Translations under genes and position numbers: made by a program
Source: Dorea sp. 5-2
GTDB lineage: Bacteria > Bacillota > Clostridia > Lachnospirales > Lachnospiraceae
Direction: 5' to 3'
DNA length: 64,000 bases
Assembly: GCF_000403455.2 (NCBI RefSeq)
Contig: NZ_KE159726.1
Span: forward strand, 468,168 to 532,167
Notes under the pieces: generated by a model
The model's database searches: none
The model's input: the letters and a program-made list of their open reading frames with translations, nothing else
Told to the model about the DNA's origin: nothing
Shown here: positions 52,724-61,937 of the stretch, one piece after another
Layout: each line of letters opens with the position of its first letter
How positions within the stretch are numbered: the first letter of the stretch is position 1

Positions 52724-54655
52724 ATGCATATATCAAAAGTGAATGTATTCAATTATAGGTTGTTAAATCAGACAAGTGTTAGTTGTGAGAAAGATTTATC
52801 CTTGATTATTGGTAAAAATAATTGTGGTAAAACATCATTTTTATCAGTTTTAAGCAAATGTATTGGTAATAAAAGTGAAGTGGGCAATTTTGATTTTAAT
52901 GATTTTAGTACCTTATTTCAAAAGAAATTGTACAAAGTTGTAAAAGGAGAATCGGTTTTTAAAGAAGAGGAACTTACAGGAATTAGAGTTGACTTTTATA
53001 TTGAATACAATGAAGATGATGATTTGACGAATATTAGTAAATTGATGTTAGATTTAGAACCACTAAATACGACTGTAATTTTGCGATTTGAGTATGTATT
53101 GAAAAATAATCTTCAAAAACTGATAGAGCAGTTTGCTAAATATGAAACAGATAGGACAACCCTTAATTCTGAAATGGCTTTTGAACGGTTCATTAAAAAG
53201 AATCATAAAAAGTATTTTGAATTTATGAGATATAGTGTGTTATATGATTATAGAAACAAGAAAATAGATAACACGATATTTAAATATCTAGACAATAAGG
53301 ATATAGATTTATCAAAAATAATTGCCTTTAATTATGTGAGTGCAAGAAGAAATGTTTCTAATGCGACGGATTTAGAGCTTTCTGCATTAGCAAGTACTTA
53401 TTATGAGAGATCAAAGAATCAAGAAGAAAATAATGTTACTACACTAAATTTTGAAAAAAAAGTAGATGAGACGGATAGAGCATTTGATGATATATATTCA
53501 GAGACTTTTAAAAATCTTATGGATAAATTAGCTAAATTTGGTGGAATTAAGAAGAATGAAAATATTGTAAAAGTCATTTCGCAAATACAAGTGTCAAAAC
53601 TTCTAAAAGATAATACAACAGTTGTATATGATGATCAATCAAATTTTTTGCCAGAGAATTATAATGGTTTGGGATATTTAAATCTTTTTAGCATTATTAT
53701 GAAAATAGAAACTATAATGAGTGACTTTAGAAAAGACAATAAGAAAGACGAGCAACCAGCAGATATAAATATTCTTTTTATTGAGGAACCAGAGGCACAT
53801 ACTCATCCTCAAATGCAATATGTATTTGTAAAAAATATAAAGAATTTATTGAGAGAAGGAAAAAAGATTGGTGATTCCGAAAGAACAATAAATTTACAGA
53901 CGTTTATGACGACTCATTCTTCACATATTGTAGCTGAAAGTGAATTTGATGATATTAAATATTTTGTTAAAGAGACAAATTCCAATGGGTTCAATGTCAT
54001 TTCAAAAAATCTTAAAGACTTAAGAACATTATATCAAAAAGAAAAAGGGGAAAATAATAACCACTTTAAATTTTTAAAACAATATCTAACATTAAATAGG
54101 TCAGAAGTTTTCTTTGCAGATAAAATTATTTTAATAGAAGGGGATACAGAGCGTATTTTACTTCCGGCAATGATAAAAAAGATTGACCAAGATAATAATT
54201 ATGATATTCCTTTGATGACTCAAAATATTTCGATAATTGAAGTGGGAAATTATTCAGAGATTTATTCTACATTTATAAAATTTATAGGAACTAAAGTGTT
54301 AATTATAACTGATATAGATACATATTCTTTCACGGATGATGTTGATGATAATGGAAAACCTAAGAAAAATAGAGATGGTAGTATAAAGAAAAAGCAAACA
54401 CCGTGTAGAGTATCTGACGGTAAATATACTAGTAATAGTTCTTTGAAATTTTATTTAAAGGATCAGCTTGAAACTAATATGGGAACTGAAAAAGATATAT
54501 TGACTAATTTAGAGTTAAAAGAAAAAGTAGTTTCTGCTGATGAAATTTACAATGAAGAAACTGGCAAAACGGAAATTGTTTGGAAAGCTGATAAAGATGG
54601 AAAGGTTTTGATTGTTTATCAAATAGGTGAAGTGAATTGTGAGGGGGGGGGGTAA
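52724..54655 (+). CDS. gajA: Gabija GajA-like OLD-family nuclease, cut short at a G tract
   Basis: OLD-type ATPase plus TOPRIM nuclease. As read it stops at 54655 after 643 residues. Seen: Walker A IIGKNNCGKTSFL (about 29), Walker B ILFIEEPEAHTHPQ (about 352), TTHSSHIVAES, TOPRIM Glu in ILIEGDTERILLP (about 471) and DID in IITDIDTY (about 530). Next door is a UvrD-like helicase, the arrangement of class 2 OLD/Gabija anti-phage systems. The normal C-terminus continues out of frame from 54652 for 105 codons; a run of 8 or 11 G rather than 10 would restore about 747 residues. The start has a GGAGG site. AT-rich, unlike the left neighbour. Confidence 0.88.
   Translation: MHISKVNVFNYRLLNQTSVSCEKDLSLIIGKNNCGKTSFLSVLSKCIGNKSEVGNFDFNDFSTLFQKKLYKVVKGESVFKEEELTGIRVDFYIEYNEDDDLTNISKLMLDLEPLNTTVILRFEYVLKNNLQKLIEQFAKYETDRTTLNSEMAFERFIKKNHKKYFEFMRYSVLYDYRNKKIDNTIFKYLDNKDIDLSKIIAFNYVSARRNVSNATDLELSALASTYYERSKNQEENNVTTLNFEKKVDETDRAFDDIYSETFKNLMDKLAKFGGIKKNENIVKVISQIQVSKLLKDNTTVVYDDQSNFLPENYNGLGYLNLFSIIMKIETIMSDFRKDNKKDEQPADINILFIEEPEAHTHPQMQYVFVKNIKNLLREGKKIGDSERTINLQTFMTTHSSHIVAESEFDDIKYFVKETNSNGFNVISKNLKDLRTLYQKEKGENNNHFKFLKQYLTLNRSEVFFADKIILIEGDTERILLPAMIKKIDQDNNYDIPLMTQNISIIEVGNYSEIYSTFIKFIGTKVLIITDIDTYSFTDDVDDNGKPKKNRDGSIKKKQTPCRVSDGKYTSNSSLKFYLKDQLETNMGTEKDILTNLELKEKVVSADEIYNEETGKTEIVWKADKDGKVLIVYQIGEVNCEGGG
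54643..54652 (+). repeat. Run of ten G at the gajA frame break
   Basis: G10 after GA, immediately before the stop. In-frame lengths would be 8, 11 or 14. Slippage would switch the gene on or off; an assembly or sequencing error in the run is the alternative. Confidence 0.8.
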
Positions 54656-54966
54656 CATATAATGCAAGAAGTTTTGAAGATGCATTTTTTCATATTAACA
54701 AAAAGCTATTTACTGAATTAGATGAAGATGATAATGAAAAGAAAATTCAAAAATGTGCAGAGACATTTCAAGGGCTGAAAAATATAGAGTTAATTTTTGA
54801 TAATAAAAAAGATAGTTTTGATTTAGCGAAAGATTGTGTCAATAAAAAACCGTCTTTAGCAATGGATATTTTGTTGAATAGCAAGAGCGATGATAAAAAT
54901 GATTTTATTAATTGGCAGGTGCCCCAATATATTAGGGAGGGATTGGAATGGTTGCAGAAGGATTAG
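54652..54966 (+). pseudogene. Out-of-frame C-terminal part of gajA
   Basis: 105 codons, free of stops, in the frame shifted from gajA by the G run. They start VTYNARSFEDAFFHINKKLF and end QYIREGLEWLQKD. The RSFEDAF motif and the YIREGLEWL ending resemble the C-termini of OLD-family TOPRIM nucleases, so this is the missing end and not a separate gene. It ends 19 bases past the gajB start, the overlap expected in a coupled pair. Confidence 0.75.
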
Positions 54967-56855
54967 AGAAAGAAGTTATACAAATATTTGAACTTATTGA
55001 TGATAACAGGAATTTTCTTCTAAGCGGAGGTGCAGGCAGTGGAAAAACGTATTCATTAGTATCTGTGATTAATGAAATTTATAATCGAAATCCAATAGCA
55101 AAAATTGCTTGTATAACATATACGAATGCCGCTGTTCATGAAATTGAAAATCGTGTTTTAAACAAGAAAACAAGGATTTCAACAATACATGATTTTTTAT
55201 GGGAGAATATTTCACCTTTTCAAAACGAATTGAAAACAACTCTTATTGAAAGTATTAATAATCCTGAAGTGAAGTATAAAAATATAACAGTAGAAATTCC
55301 ATATAGCAATGAATTTAAAGATGGAGTAAAATATGCTGAATATTTGCGTTTATCAGATGGATATATATCACATGATGAAATAATCACTTTAGCAAATCAA
55401 ATGTTTAAGAAATATCCTAAACTATGTGATATATTGAATAATAAATATGATTATATTTTAGTAGATGAATATCAGGATACTTTTCCAGAAGTTATAGAGA
55501 TTTTATTGGTGTGTTTATCAAAGAGCAAGAAACGAAGTATAATTGGATTTTTTGGTGATTCCATGCAATCTATCTATGATGATGGCGTTGGAGATTTAAA
55601 TGATTATATTGAATCTGAAATTGTTATTGAGGTGCAAAAAAGGCAAAATCGTAGAAACCCACAATCGGTTATAAGCTTAAGTAATAAATTACGAATAGAT
55701 AAATTGGAACAGGTTCCATCTGAGGACGAAAATGCTCCGAATATGAAAGACGGAAAAGTAAAAGAAGGAACGATTAAATTTATATATGGAGATAGTTTAT
55801 CCATAGATTCGATAAAAAAGAAAGAGTACTTTGCAGGATGGGATTTTAGCAATCCGAAAGAAACAAAAGAGTTAAGATTGACACACAATTTAATTGCATC
55901 TAATGCTGGATTTCCTAAACTTATGGAGATATATGATAAAGATCCTTTTTTAAAACTTAAGAAGGAGTTTATAAAATATATTAAAGGGAAAGAGATAGCT
56001 GTTGATGAAACACAAACTTTCGATGAAGTAGTAAATTCTGTAGATTGGATATTCTCGAACAGGGTACGAGATGTTAGTAAGAGAGGAAGAAAACAGATTG
56101 AGGTTTTTTTGGAAGATACTGAAAATGCAAAATATTATGATTTAGTCAAAAACAAACCTTTTAGTATGGTAAGACGAATATATTTTGATAAAGATAATCT
56201 TATTTCGGATAAAAAGGAAATAGATGAAGAAAAGTCAACGCAATCAAAGCGTGATAAGCTTATTCGACATTTATTTAAAATTCAAACAATAGTAGAATTT
56301 TATGAGATGAAAGATTATAATGAGTTTATTCGGAAAACATCATTTAGAATTAGAAGCCAATTAGATAAAAGGATGATAAAGGAAAAAATTGATACTATTG
56401 TTGGTATGAAAAAAAGTACAATAGATGAAGTGATATCATATGCACATGAGAGTGGCTTGTGTTTAAAGGATGATAATATTGAAAATTTTATTAAGGAAAA
56501 TGGGTATCTATATACTAGAGTTTCTAATGTTGAATATGAAGAATTTATAAATTTATATGCGTATTTGGAAGGGTATTCTCCTTTTTCAACGCAACATAAA
56601 ATCAAGGGAGAAGAATTCAAAAATGTATTGGTAATTCTAGATAATGGGAAATGGAATGATTATAATTTTGAGTATTTATTTGACCCTTCACATGTAAAAT
56701 GTAATCAATCTGTACGAATGCGAACACAAAAATTATTTTATGTGTGCTGTACGCGTGCAATGGAAAATTTAGTGGTATATTGTAAAAAACCAACGGAATC
56801 TATGATAAGTACTGCTGAAAAATGGTTTGGTAAAGATAATTGTCAAGAAATTTAA
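54948..56855 (+). CDS. gajB: Gabija GajB-like UvrD/Rep-type helicase
   Basis: A 635-residue superfamily 1 helicase-like protein. Motifs: SGGAGSGKTYSLVSVI (about 26), ITYTNAAVHEIENRV, STIHDFLW, ILVDEYQDTFPE (about 170), GDSMQSIYDDG, STQHKIKGEEFKNVLVILDN and LFYVCCTRAMENLVVYC (about 597). In Gabija, GajB senses DNA ends and activates GajA. It has its own GGGAGG site, so it may be made even when gajA is out of frame. It is AT-rich like gajA; the pair is a foreign defence cassette. Confidence 0.9.
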   Translation: MVAEGLEKEVIQIFELIDDNRNFLLSGGAGSGKTYSLVSVINEIYNRNPIAKIACITYTNAAVHEIENRVLNKKTRISTIHDFLWENISPFQNELKTTLIESINNPEVKYKNITVEIPYSNEFKDGVKYAEYLRLSDGYISHDEIITLANQMFKKYPKLCDILNNKYDYILVDEYQDTFPEVIEILLVCLSKSKKRSIIGFFGDSMQSIYDDGVGDLNDYIESEIVIEVQKRQNRRNPQSVISLSNKLRIDKLEQVPSEDENAPNMKDGKVKEGTIKFIYGDSLSIDSIKKKEYFAGWDFSNPKETKELRLTHNLIASNAGFPKLMEIYDKDPFLKLKKEFIKYIKGKEIAVDETQTFDEVVNSVDWIFSNRVRDVSKRGRKQIEVFLEDTENAKYYDLVKNKPFSMVRRIYFDKDNLISDKKEIDEEKSTQSKRDKLIRHLFKIQTIVEFYEMKDYNEFIRKTSFRIRSQLDKRMIKEKIDTIVGMKKSTIDEVISYAHESGLCLKDDNIENFIKENGYLYTRVSNVEYEEFINLYAYLEGYSPFSTQHKIKGEEFKNVLVILDNGKWNDYNFEYLFDPSHVKCNQSVRMRTQKLFYVCCTRAMENLVVYCKKPTESMISTAEKWFGKDNCQEI

Positions 56856-57243
56856 AAATTCGGAAATATATTTTTGTTAAACTATTGTGTTGATACAAAA
56901 GAAAACCTTGTAGAAATCCTTTATTTTAGGCACTTTGCGAAGCATTTCATGTTCACTTCGGAGGGTGAAAAAATCCGAAATAAGCACCTCAAAAATTATT
57001 TTGACGTTTCGGTGGTAGTTGATATCGGGTGTGGGAACACAAACGGAAAATAAAGGGTTTGGGCAATCAATGTGTTTATATAGTGTCAACCTTGCTGATA
57101 AAAAGCGGGCAACAGGCTCTTAGAAATTGAATGGGATAGGCGTATCATTAGAGATAGTGGTATGCTTATTTTTTTGACTCAATTTGCATCTTTGAATATT
57201 GTGTCATTTGTCTATATATGAAAGAAAAAGGACGGTGACATGA
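56856..57243. other. AT-rich gap between the Gabija locus and ICE remnants
   Basis: About 390 bases without a convincing gene. A 70-codon open frame on the minus strand (56877-57089) has no clear family match and no ribosome site that I trust. A small stem (TTCGGA/TCCGAA, near 56956-56979) is present. It may contain the end of the mobile element, but no repeat was recognised. Confidence 0.4.
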
Positions 57244-57423
57244 ATGAAGGAAAAGAAAAACCACTTGTATGTAGACAGCAGAGAAAGAACATTACTTTTA
57301 CATAGCCTTGTAGAATTGAAAAACCAGCTCATACAGCAGGGCAGATATACGGACTGCGTTGACGAACTGATATTTAAGGTCGTAAACGCACCCATTAAGA
57401 GAATGAAAATTGAATATGTCTAA
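57244..57423 (+). CDS. Small ICE-associated protein
   Basis: A 59-residue basic protein, start MKEKKNHLYVDSRERTLLLH, ending PIKRMKIEYV. No membrane or signal segment. Its position directly before ParA, with its own terminator, and its size resemble small conserved genes of clostridial conjugative elements; I cannot name a family. The ribosome site is weak (GGACGG). Confidence 0.55.
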   Translation: MKEKKNHLYVDSRERTLLLHSLVELKNQLIQQGRYTDCVDELIFKVVNAPIKRMKIEYV

Positions 57424-57435
57424 GGCACATCACAG

Positions 57436-57479
57436 AGCCGCTTATTCTTATTGATTTTTTAAGAGTAAGCGGCTTTTTT
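57436..57479 (+). terminator. Terminator after the small ICE gene
   Basis: A 15-bp stem (AGCCGCTTATTCTTA with TAAGAGTAAGCGGCT, one G-T pair) followed by six T. Confidence 0.85.
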
Positions 57480-57550
57480 GCGTTCTCTGGTACTCTTACA
57501 TAGCCACCTTGACAAAGTGGCTAAATCTATGCGAAAGGAGGACGCACCCT

Positions 57551-58378
57551 ATGTCAAATTGCAAAGTAATCGCTTTAACCAACCAGAAAGGCGGCGTTGG
57601 AAAGACCACTACGGCGGTCAATCTGGGCGTGGCTCTGGCACAGCGGGGCAAAAAAGTTCTGCTCATTGATGCCGATGCACAGGCAAATTTAACCATGTCG
57701 CTCGGTTACAGCCGACCAGACGACTTGCCCGACACGCTCTCGACCATCATGCAGGACATCATTGATGATAAATCCGTCGATGTTTCCAGAAGCATCCTGC
57801 ACCATGACGAGGGCGTTGACCTGCTCCCATCCAACATTGAACTGTCGGGACTGGAAGTAAGGCTGATTAACGCCATAAGCCGTGAAAGCGTACTGAAAAC
57901 CTGCATCAACGAGGTAAAAAAGAATTATGATACTGTCCTCATTGATTGTATGCCGAGCTTGGGGATGCTGACAATCAATGCGCTTGCGGCTGCTGACAGC
58001 GTGGTTATCCCGACACAGCCCCATTATCTTTCCGCCAAAGGATTAGAGCTGTTGCTTCGCTCCGTATCAAAAGTCAAACGGCAAATCAATCCGCATCTGC
58101 GGATTGACGGCATCCTTATGACGATGGTAATGCCACGCACGAACATCTCTAAGGAAATCACGGCAACGGTGAAAAGTGCCTACGGGCAGAGGATTAAAGT
58201 ATTCGATACGCAGATACCCCACTCCATCCGAGCCGTGGAAGCCACCGCAGAGGGCAAGAGCATTTTTGCTTACGACAAAGGCGGCAAGGTAGCCGCCGCT
58301 TACGAGCAGTTCGGAAAGGAGGTGGCAGAGCTTGGCGAAAAACAGAGGAAGCAAAATCGAGCTGACCGCATACGATGA
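57551..58378 (+). CDS. ParA-family ATPase (mobile-element type)
   Basis: A 275-residue partition ATPase: deviant Walker A QKGGVGKTTTAVNLGVALAQ, LIDADAQANLTMSLGY and VLIDCMPSLGMLTINALAA. It is higher in GC than the Gabija genes on its left. ATG 57551 has AAAGGAGG ahead. With the next gene it forms a parAB pair typical of integrative conjugative elements of Firmicutes, where it helps maintain the excised circle. Confidence 0.92.
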   Translation: MSNCKVIALTNQKGGVGKTTTAVNLGVALAQRGKKVLLIDADAQANLTMSLGYSRPDDLPDTLSTIMQDIIDDKSVDVSRSILHHDEGVDLLPSNIELSGLEVRLINAISRESVLKTCINEVKKNYDTVLIDCMPSLGMLTINALAAADSVVIPTQPHYLSAKGLELLLRSVSKVKRQINPHLRIDGILMTMVMPRTNISKEITATVKSAYGQRIKVFDTQIPHSIRAVEATAEGKSIFAYDKGGKVAAAYEQFGKEVAELGEKQRKQNRADRIR

Positions 58379-58565
58379 CCTTTTTGAAACGGACAAGAGC
58401 CGTGCGGAAGCGAATCTAAGCAAGATTAGGGAAATCCCGATTGCGGAGATTGACGAGTTCCCAGACCATCCGTTCAAGGTCTTAATGGACGAGGACATGG
58501 AGCAGCTTGTGGACAGCGTAAGGCGGAGCGGCGTAATGACCCCTGCCACTGTCCGCCAGATGTAG
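58332..58565 (+). pseudogene. ParB-family protein, truncated
   Basis: Only the first 77 residues of ParB remain: AKNRGSKIELTAYDDLFETD, then IPIAEIDEFPDHPFKVL and ending VMTPATVRQM. Normal proteins are about 290 residues and continue with the ParB nuclease-like fold. It begins with TTG inside the parA end, as in intact pairs. The stop 30 bases after the known similarity marks a deletion junction; tnpV follows 51 bases on. Probably non-functional. Confidence 0.8.
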
Positions 58566-58616
58566 GACGGATTTTGCGGACATTCAAAATAAAAAAGAAT
58601 GTGGAGGTAACAGACA

Positions 58617-58991
58617 ATGGCAAAGACGATTTTTGAGGAACTGGGCGGCAAATACGAACGGCGAGGAGATTACTTAATACCGTGCTTAACTGTACCCGCC
58701 GAAGAACAACAGCCGATAGGCATATGGGGACAGCGGCATCTGGACTATCTGAAGCAGTACCGCAAGGTTACATACACCAATCTTCTTACAAGCGGCAGGC
58801 TGAATACTTACCTTGCCGATATTGACAGGCAGGCGCAGGAACGCTTTGAAAGGCTCATAGAGGGTATGAAACAGGCACAGGGCATAACGGAACGGCTAAA
58901 GGAAGAAAACGCCTTAGAATGGGTACAATACTTAAATAACATAAGGGCTTGTGCAAGGGAGATTGTGAACGAGGAAATTATTTTTGCATAG
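58617..58991 (+). CDS. tnpV: TnpV, transposon-encoded protein
   Basis: A 124-residue TnpV protein, known from Tn4451/Tn4453-type elements and clostridial conjugative elements; its role is not defined. Pattern: TIFEELGGKYERRGDYLIPC, QPIGIWGQRHLDYL, NLLTSGRLNTYLADIDRQAQ and EWVQYLNNIRACAREIVNEE. The ribosome site GGAGGTAA is good. Lies at the joint between the parAB remnant and the two-component system. Confidence 0.88.
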   Translation: MAKTIFEELGGKYERRGDYLIPCLTVPAEEQQPIGIWGQRHLDYLKQYRKVTYTNLLTSGRLNTYLADIDRQAQERFERLIEGMKQAQGITERLKEENALEWVQYLNNIRACAREIVNEEIIFA

Positions 58992-58997
58992 CTATAC

Positions 58998-59029
58998 ACG
59001 GGCGGTAGAAAGTGATTTCTGCCGCCCGT
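58998..59029 (+). terminator. Hairpin after tnpV
   Basis: A 14-bp stem, ACGGGCGGTAGAAA with TTTCTGCCGCCCGT (one G-T pair), 4-base loop, six bases after the tnpV stop. No T-run, so terminator strength is uncertain. Confidence 0.6.
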
Positions 59030-59040
59030 ATGCAATGCTG

Positions 59041-59069
59041 TTGATAGCAGTGGAGATAACGGGTATAAT
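59041..59069 (+). promoter_or_regulatory. Promoter of the two-component system
   Basis: TTGATA, 17-base spacer, TATAAT, about 80 bases before the response regulator. Confidence 0.75.
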
Positions 59070-59151
59070 TATAATCACTTGGCATGAGATTGTCGAAAAT
59101 TTGTCTTTTATCGGCTACGATAAAGGGATTAACTGATAAGGAGCATTGCCT

Positions 59152-59823
59152 ATGAAATACAAGATACTGATTATTGATGATGAAGAAATGATATTATCCA
59201 TGATGGAAAAATGTTTAGGAGAAGAATTTTCCGTATATACAGCGGAAAATGCAAAAAAAGCGTTAGAACTATTAAACGTAATACCAGATATTATATTGTT
59301 GGATATCAATATGCCAGAAATGGACGGATTGGAATTGTGCCAGCTTATCCGAGGGCATATATCCTGCCCGATTATTTTTTTGACAGCACGGGTAACGGAA
59401 CGGGATGTGATAAAGGGGCTGTCTGTCGGCGGGGATGATTATATTACGAAACCTTTTAGCATGGATGAATTATTAGCAAGAATTTCGGCACACCTTCGGC
59501 GTGAAGAAAGAAAAGGCACAGCAGAAAATCTAAGGTTTGATGAAGAATTGATTATTGATTACAATAGCCGAACGGTATTTTATGGTAAGGAACAGTTAGA
59601 CTTCTCAAATAAAGAATTTGAGATTATCCGTTTTCTTTCCCAAAATGCAGGCATGGTTTTTGACAGGGAAACCATCTATGAAAAACTTTGGGGATATCAT
59701 GGCGAGGGCGACAGCATTGTAGTAAAAGAACATATCCGAAAGATACGGAATAAGCTGTCAGTTTATACGGATAAAAACTATATTGAAACAGTATGGGGAG
59801 TTGGTTATAAATGGGCAAAATAA
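59152..59823 (+). CDS. OmpR-family response regulator
   Basis: A 223-residue regulator. The receiver domain has IDDEEM, the phosphorylation site ILLDINMPEMDG (Asp about 53) and TKPF; the C-terminal winged helix has the DNA-binding segment DSIVVKEHIRKIRNKL. It overlaps the kinase gene by 13 bases. ATG 59152 follows AAGGAG. It probably turns on the ABC transporter genes that follow, a usual pairing in peptide-antibiotic resistance modules of Firmicutes. Confidence 0.92.
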   Translation: MKYKILIIDDEEMILSMMEKCLGEEFSVYTAENAKKALELLNVIPDIILLDINMPEMDGLELCQLIRGHISCPIIFLTARVTERDVIKGLSVGGDDYITKPFSMDELLARISAHLRREERKGTAENLRFDEELIIDYNSRTVFYGKEQLDFSNKEFEIIRFLSQNAGMVFDRETIYEKLWGYHGEGDSIVVKEHIRKIRNKLSVYTDKNYIETVWGVGYKWAK

Positions 59824-60989
59824 AAACAAAGTCGCTTAAGACATCTATGGCAGTTACTTTTTTAATTACGATATGTGTGACTGCCCTGTTATCGTCTGTC
59901 ACTATCTTTGCGGCAAACCAAGTGCACCATGAAATATTAAAGAAACGGTATATGACGATAAATTCCCCTGATTTTCAGGTGGATGAGAACACAGGCAATT
60001 ATATTTTGGATATTGATAACAACAATATCACATGGCAGCCTTTAAGCACATGGGATACTGTCGCCTATTATGGCTCTTACGCTGCTATGGTTGGTCTGCC
60101 TGTTTTTTATATTGCTGTCGGGATTGGGGCGGCTGCTGCGGTATATTACCGAAAGAAGCTTCGGGAGCCTATCGCACAGTTACAAAATGGCGTGGAAAGA
60201 ATACAGGAGGATAATCTTGACTTTCACATTGAATATGACGGTGATGATGAGTTGGGGCGGTTATGCTGTTCTATGGAAAAAATGCGCAGGGAGCTTCGGC
60301 AAAAACACAAAGCGTTGTGGGAATCCTTAGAACAAAGGAAATTATTGAATGCTTCGGTATCCCATGATTTAAGAACGCCGATTACCGTCCTCAAAGGATA
60401 TTTAGACTATTTAGAGAAAAATATCCCACAGGATAAGCTTAAGGAAGATATGCTTTTAGATACGGTATCATCTATGCAGGGAGCGGTAAACCGTTTGGAG
60501 CTATATGTGGAGAGCGTTCGGGATATTGAGAAGATTGAAAATATTGAAATTGAAAAACGGTCTGAAAATGTGAAGCTATTATTGAATGAATTAAGAAGTA
60601 ATGTGCAGCAGCTTACGAGGGATAAAGAAATCATTATTTCAAATGACATTACGATAGACAAAATTCAAATAGATAAGGGCGTGTTTTTTCGGATTTTAGA
60701 GAACCTCTTGCAGAACGCATTAAGATATGCAGAAGAACAAGTGAGTATAAACCTTTCACACAAAAAAGATTTTCTCATTCTTACGGTAAAGGATGATGGG
60801 AAAGGCTTTTCGGCGGCAGATTTGGAAAAAGCAACCACTGTATTTTACAGTAATGATAAGGAAAAACAGCATTTTGGTATAGGCTTAAGCGTATGTAAGA
60901 TACTTTGTGAAAAACATGGAGGTTTATTGTATGTCGGAAATCAGAAAGAAAAGGGGGCATATGTAACCGCCAAATTGAAAATTTTTTAA
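59811..60989 (+). CDS. Membrane sensor histidine kinase
   Basis: A 392-residue kinase with two membrane helices (about 13-37 and 82-110), a HAMP-like linker, the H box SVSHDLRTPITVLKGYLDYL, N box ENLLQNALRYAEE and G boxes DDGKGFSA and FGIGLSVCKILCEKHGG. The extracytoplasmic part between helices is short (about 45 residues). It partners the preceding regulator. Confidence 0.92.
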   Translation: MGKIKTKSLKTSMAVTFLITICVTALLSSVTIFAANQVHHEILKKRYMTINSPDFQVDENTGNYILDIDNNNITWQPLSTWDTVAYYGSYAAMVGLPVFYIAVGIGAAAAVYYRKKLREPIAQLQNGVERIQEDNLDFHIEYDGDDELGRLCCSMEKMRRELRQKHKALWESLEQRKLLNASVSHDLRTPITVLKGYLDYLEKNIPQDKLKEDMLLDTVSSMQGAVNRLELYVESVRDIEKIENIEIEKRSENVKLLLNELRSNVQQLTRDKEIIISNDITIDKIQIDKGVFFRILENLLQNALRYAEEQVSINLSHKKDFLILTVKDDGKGFSAADLEKATTVFYSNDKEKQHFGIGLSVCKILCEKHGGLLYVGNQKEKGAYVTAKLKIF

Positions 60990-61026
60990 TATCCTTTTCG
61001 GAAAATTGGCTTTTCTATTATAAAAT

Positions 61027-61055
61027 CTCCTTACAACACAAGTAAGGAGGTTTTT
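61027..61055 (+). promoter_or_regulatory. Terminator-like hairpin that contains the ABC gene ribosome site
   Basis: CTCCTTAC (61027-61034) pairs with GTAAGGAG (61042-61049), a 7-base loop, followed by GTTTTTG. The right arm holds the AAGGAGG of the gene at 61062. It could end the transcript early or hide the ribosome site. Confidence 0.6.
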
Positions 61056-61061
61056 GTATTT

Positions 61062-61922
61062 ATGGAAATTGTAATAAGAAATCTTTCCAAAAACTATGGA
61101 AAAAAGACAGCCCTTGAAAATGTATCCGTTACAATCCATTCTGGAATGTACGGGCTTCTTGGGCGGAATGGCGCAGGAAAAACAAGCCTAATGAGAATTT
61201 TAGCAACGCTATCGGAAGTTTCAGGCGGGGAAATCAGTATGAATGGCATCCCAATCAAAGAAACAGGTAAAATACGGGAAATCGTAGGTTATCTCCCGCA
61301 GGATTTTTCTTTTTACAGAGGTATGAGTGTTTATGGCGCAATGGATTACCTTGGGCTGCTGTCGGAAATTCCAGATAAAATCCGAAGAGAAAGAATATTG
61401 GCATTACTTGAACAGGTAAATCTAAAAGAAAATATGCGGACGAAAGTAAAGGCTTTATCGGGAGGGATGAAAAGACGGCTGGGGATTGCACAGGCACTGT
61501 TACATAACCCGCAAATCCTTATTGTTGACGAACCGACAGCAGGGCTTGACCCAGAGGAACGTATTCGTTTCCGAAATCTGCTAAGTGAATTTGCAGAAGA
61601 CAGGATAGTGATTCTTTCCACCCATATTTCTTCGGATGTTGAATCGTGTTGTGAAAATATAGGAGTATTGAACAATGGGAAAATGATATGGAATGGCAGC
61701 ACGGAAGAACTGGTGGGACAGGCAGAGGGAAAAGTTTACCTTATTTCAGCGGCAAAAAAGCAGGATAAACATATCAAGGAAAAGTATACTGTCTTAAATA
61801 TCATTTCTTCACAGTCAGGCACACAGTACAGGGTATTGTCAGACGTGGAGCCAGAAGAAAAATATATGCTTCAACCCCCTACGTTGGAAGATGGGTATAT
61901 GTATCTGTTAAGCCAGACTTAA
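61062..61922 (+). CDS. ABC transporter ATP-binding protein
   Basis: A 286-residue ATPase: GLLGRNGAGKTSLMRIL (Walker A), ALSGGMKRRLGIAQALL (signature), ILIVDEPTAGLDPEER (Walker B) and ILSTHISSDVESCC (His loop). The C-terminal 70 residues are a regulatory-like extension. With two following membrane genes it forms an ABC-2 exporter, likely controlled by the two-component system. Confidence 0.93.
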   Translation: MEIVIRNLSKNYGKKTALENVSVTIHSGMYGLLGRNGAGKTSLMRILATLSEVSGGEISMNGIPIKETGKIREIVGYLPQDFSFYRGMSVYGAMDYLGLLSEIPDKIRRERILALLEQVNLKENMRTKVKALSGGMKRRLGIAQALLHNPQILIVDEPTAGLDPEERIRFRNLLSEFAEDRIVILSTHISSDVESCCENIGVLNNGKMIWNGSTEELVGQAEGKVYLISAAKKQDKHIKEKYTVLNIISSQSGTQYRVLSDVEPEEKYMLQPPTLEDGYMYLLSQT

Positions 61923-61937
61923 GGGAGGGATAGAACG

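Noticed and set aside
56877..57089. 70-codon minus-strand frame in the gap after gajB
   Set aside because: No trusted ribosome site or family match; kept only as a note on the gap.
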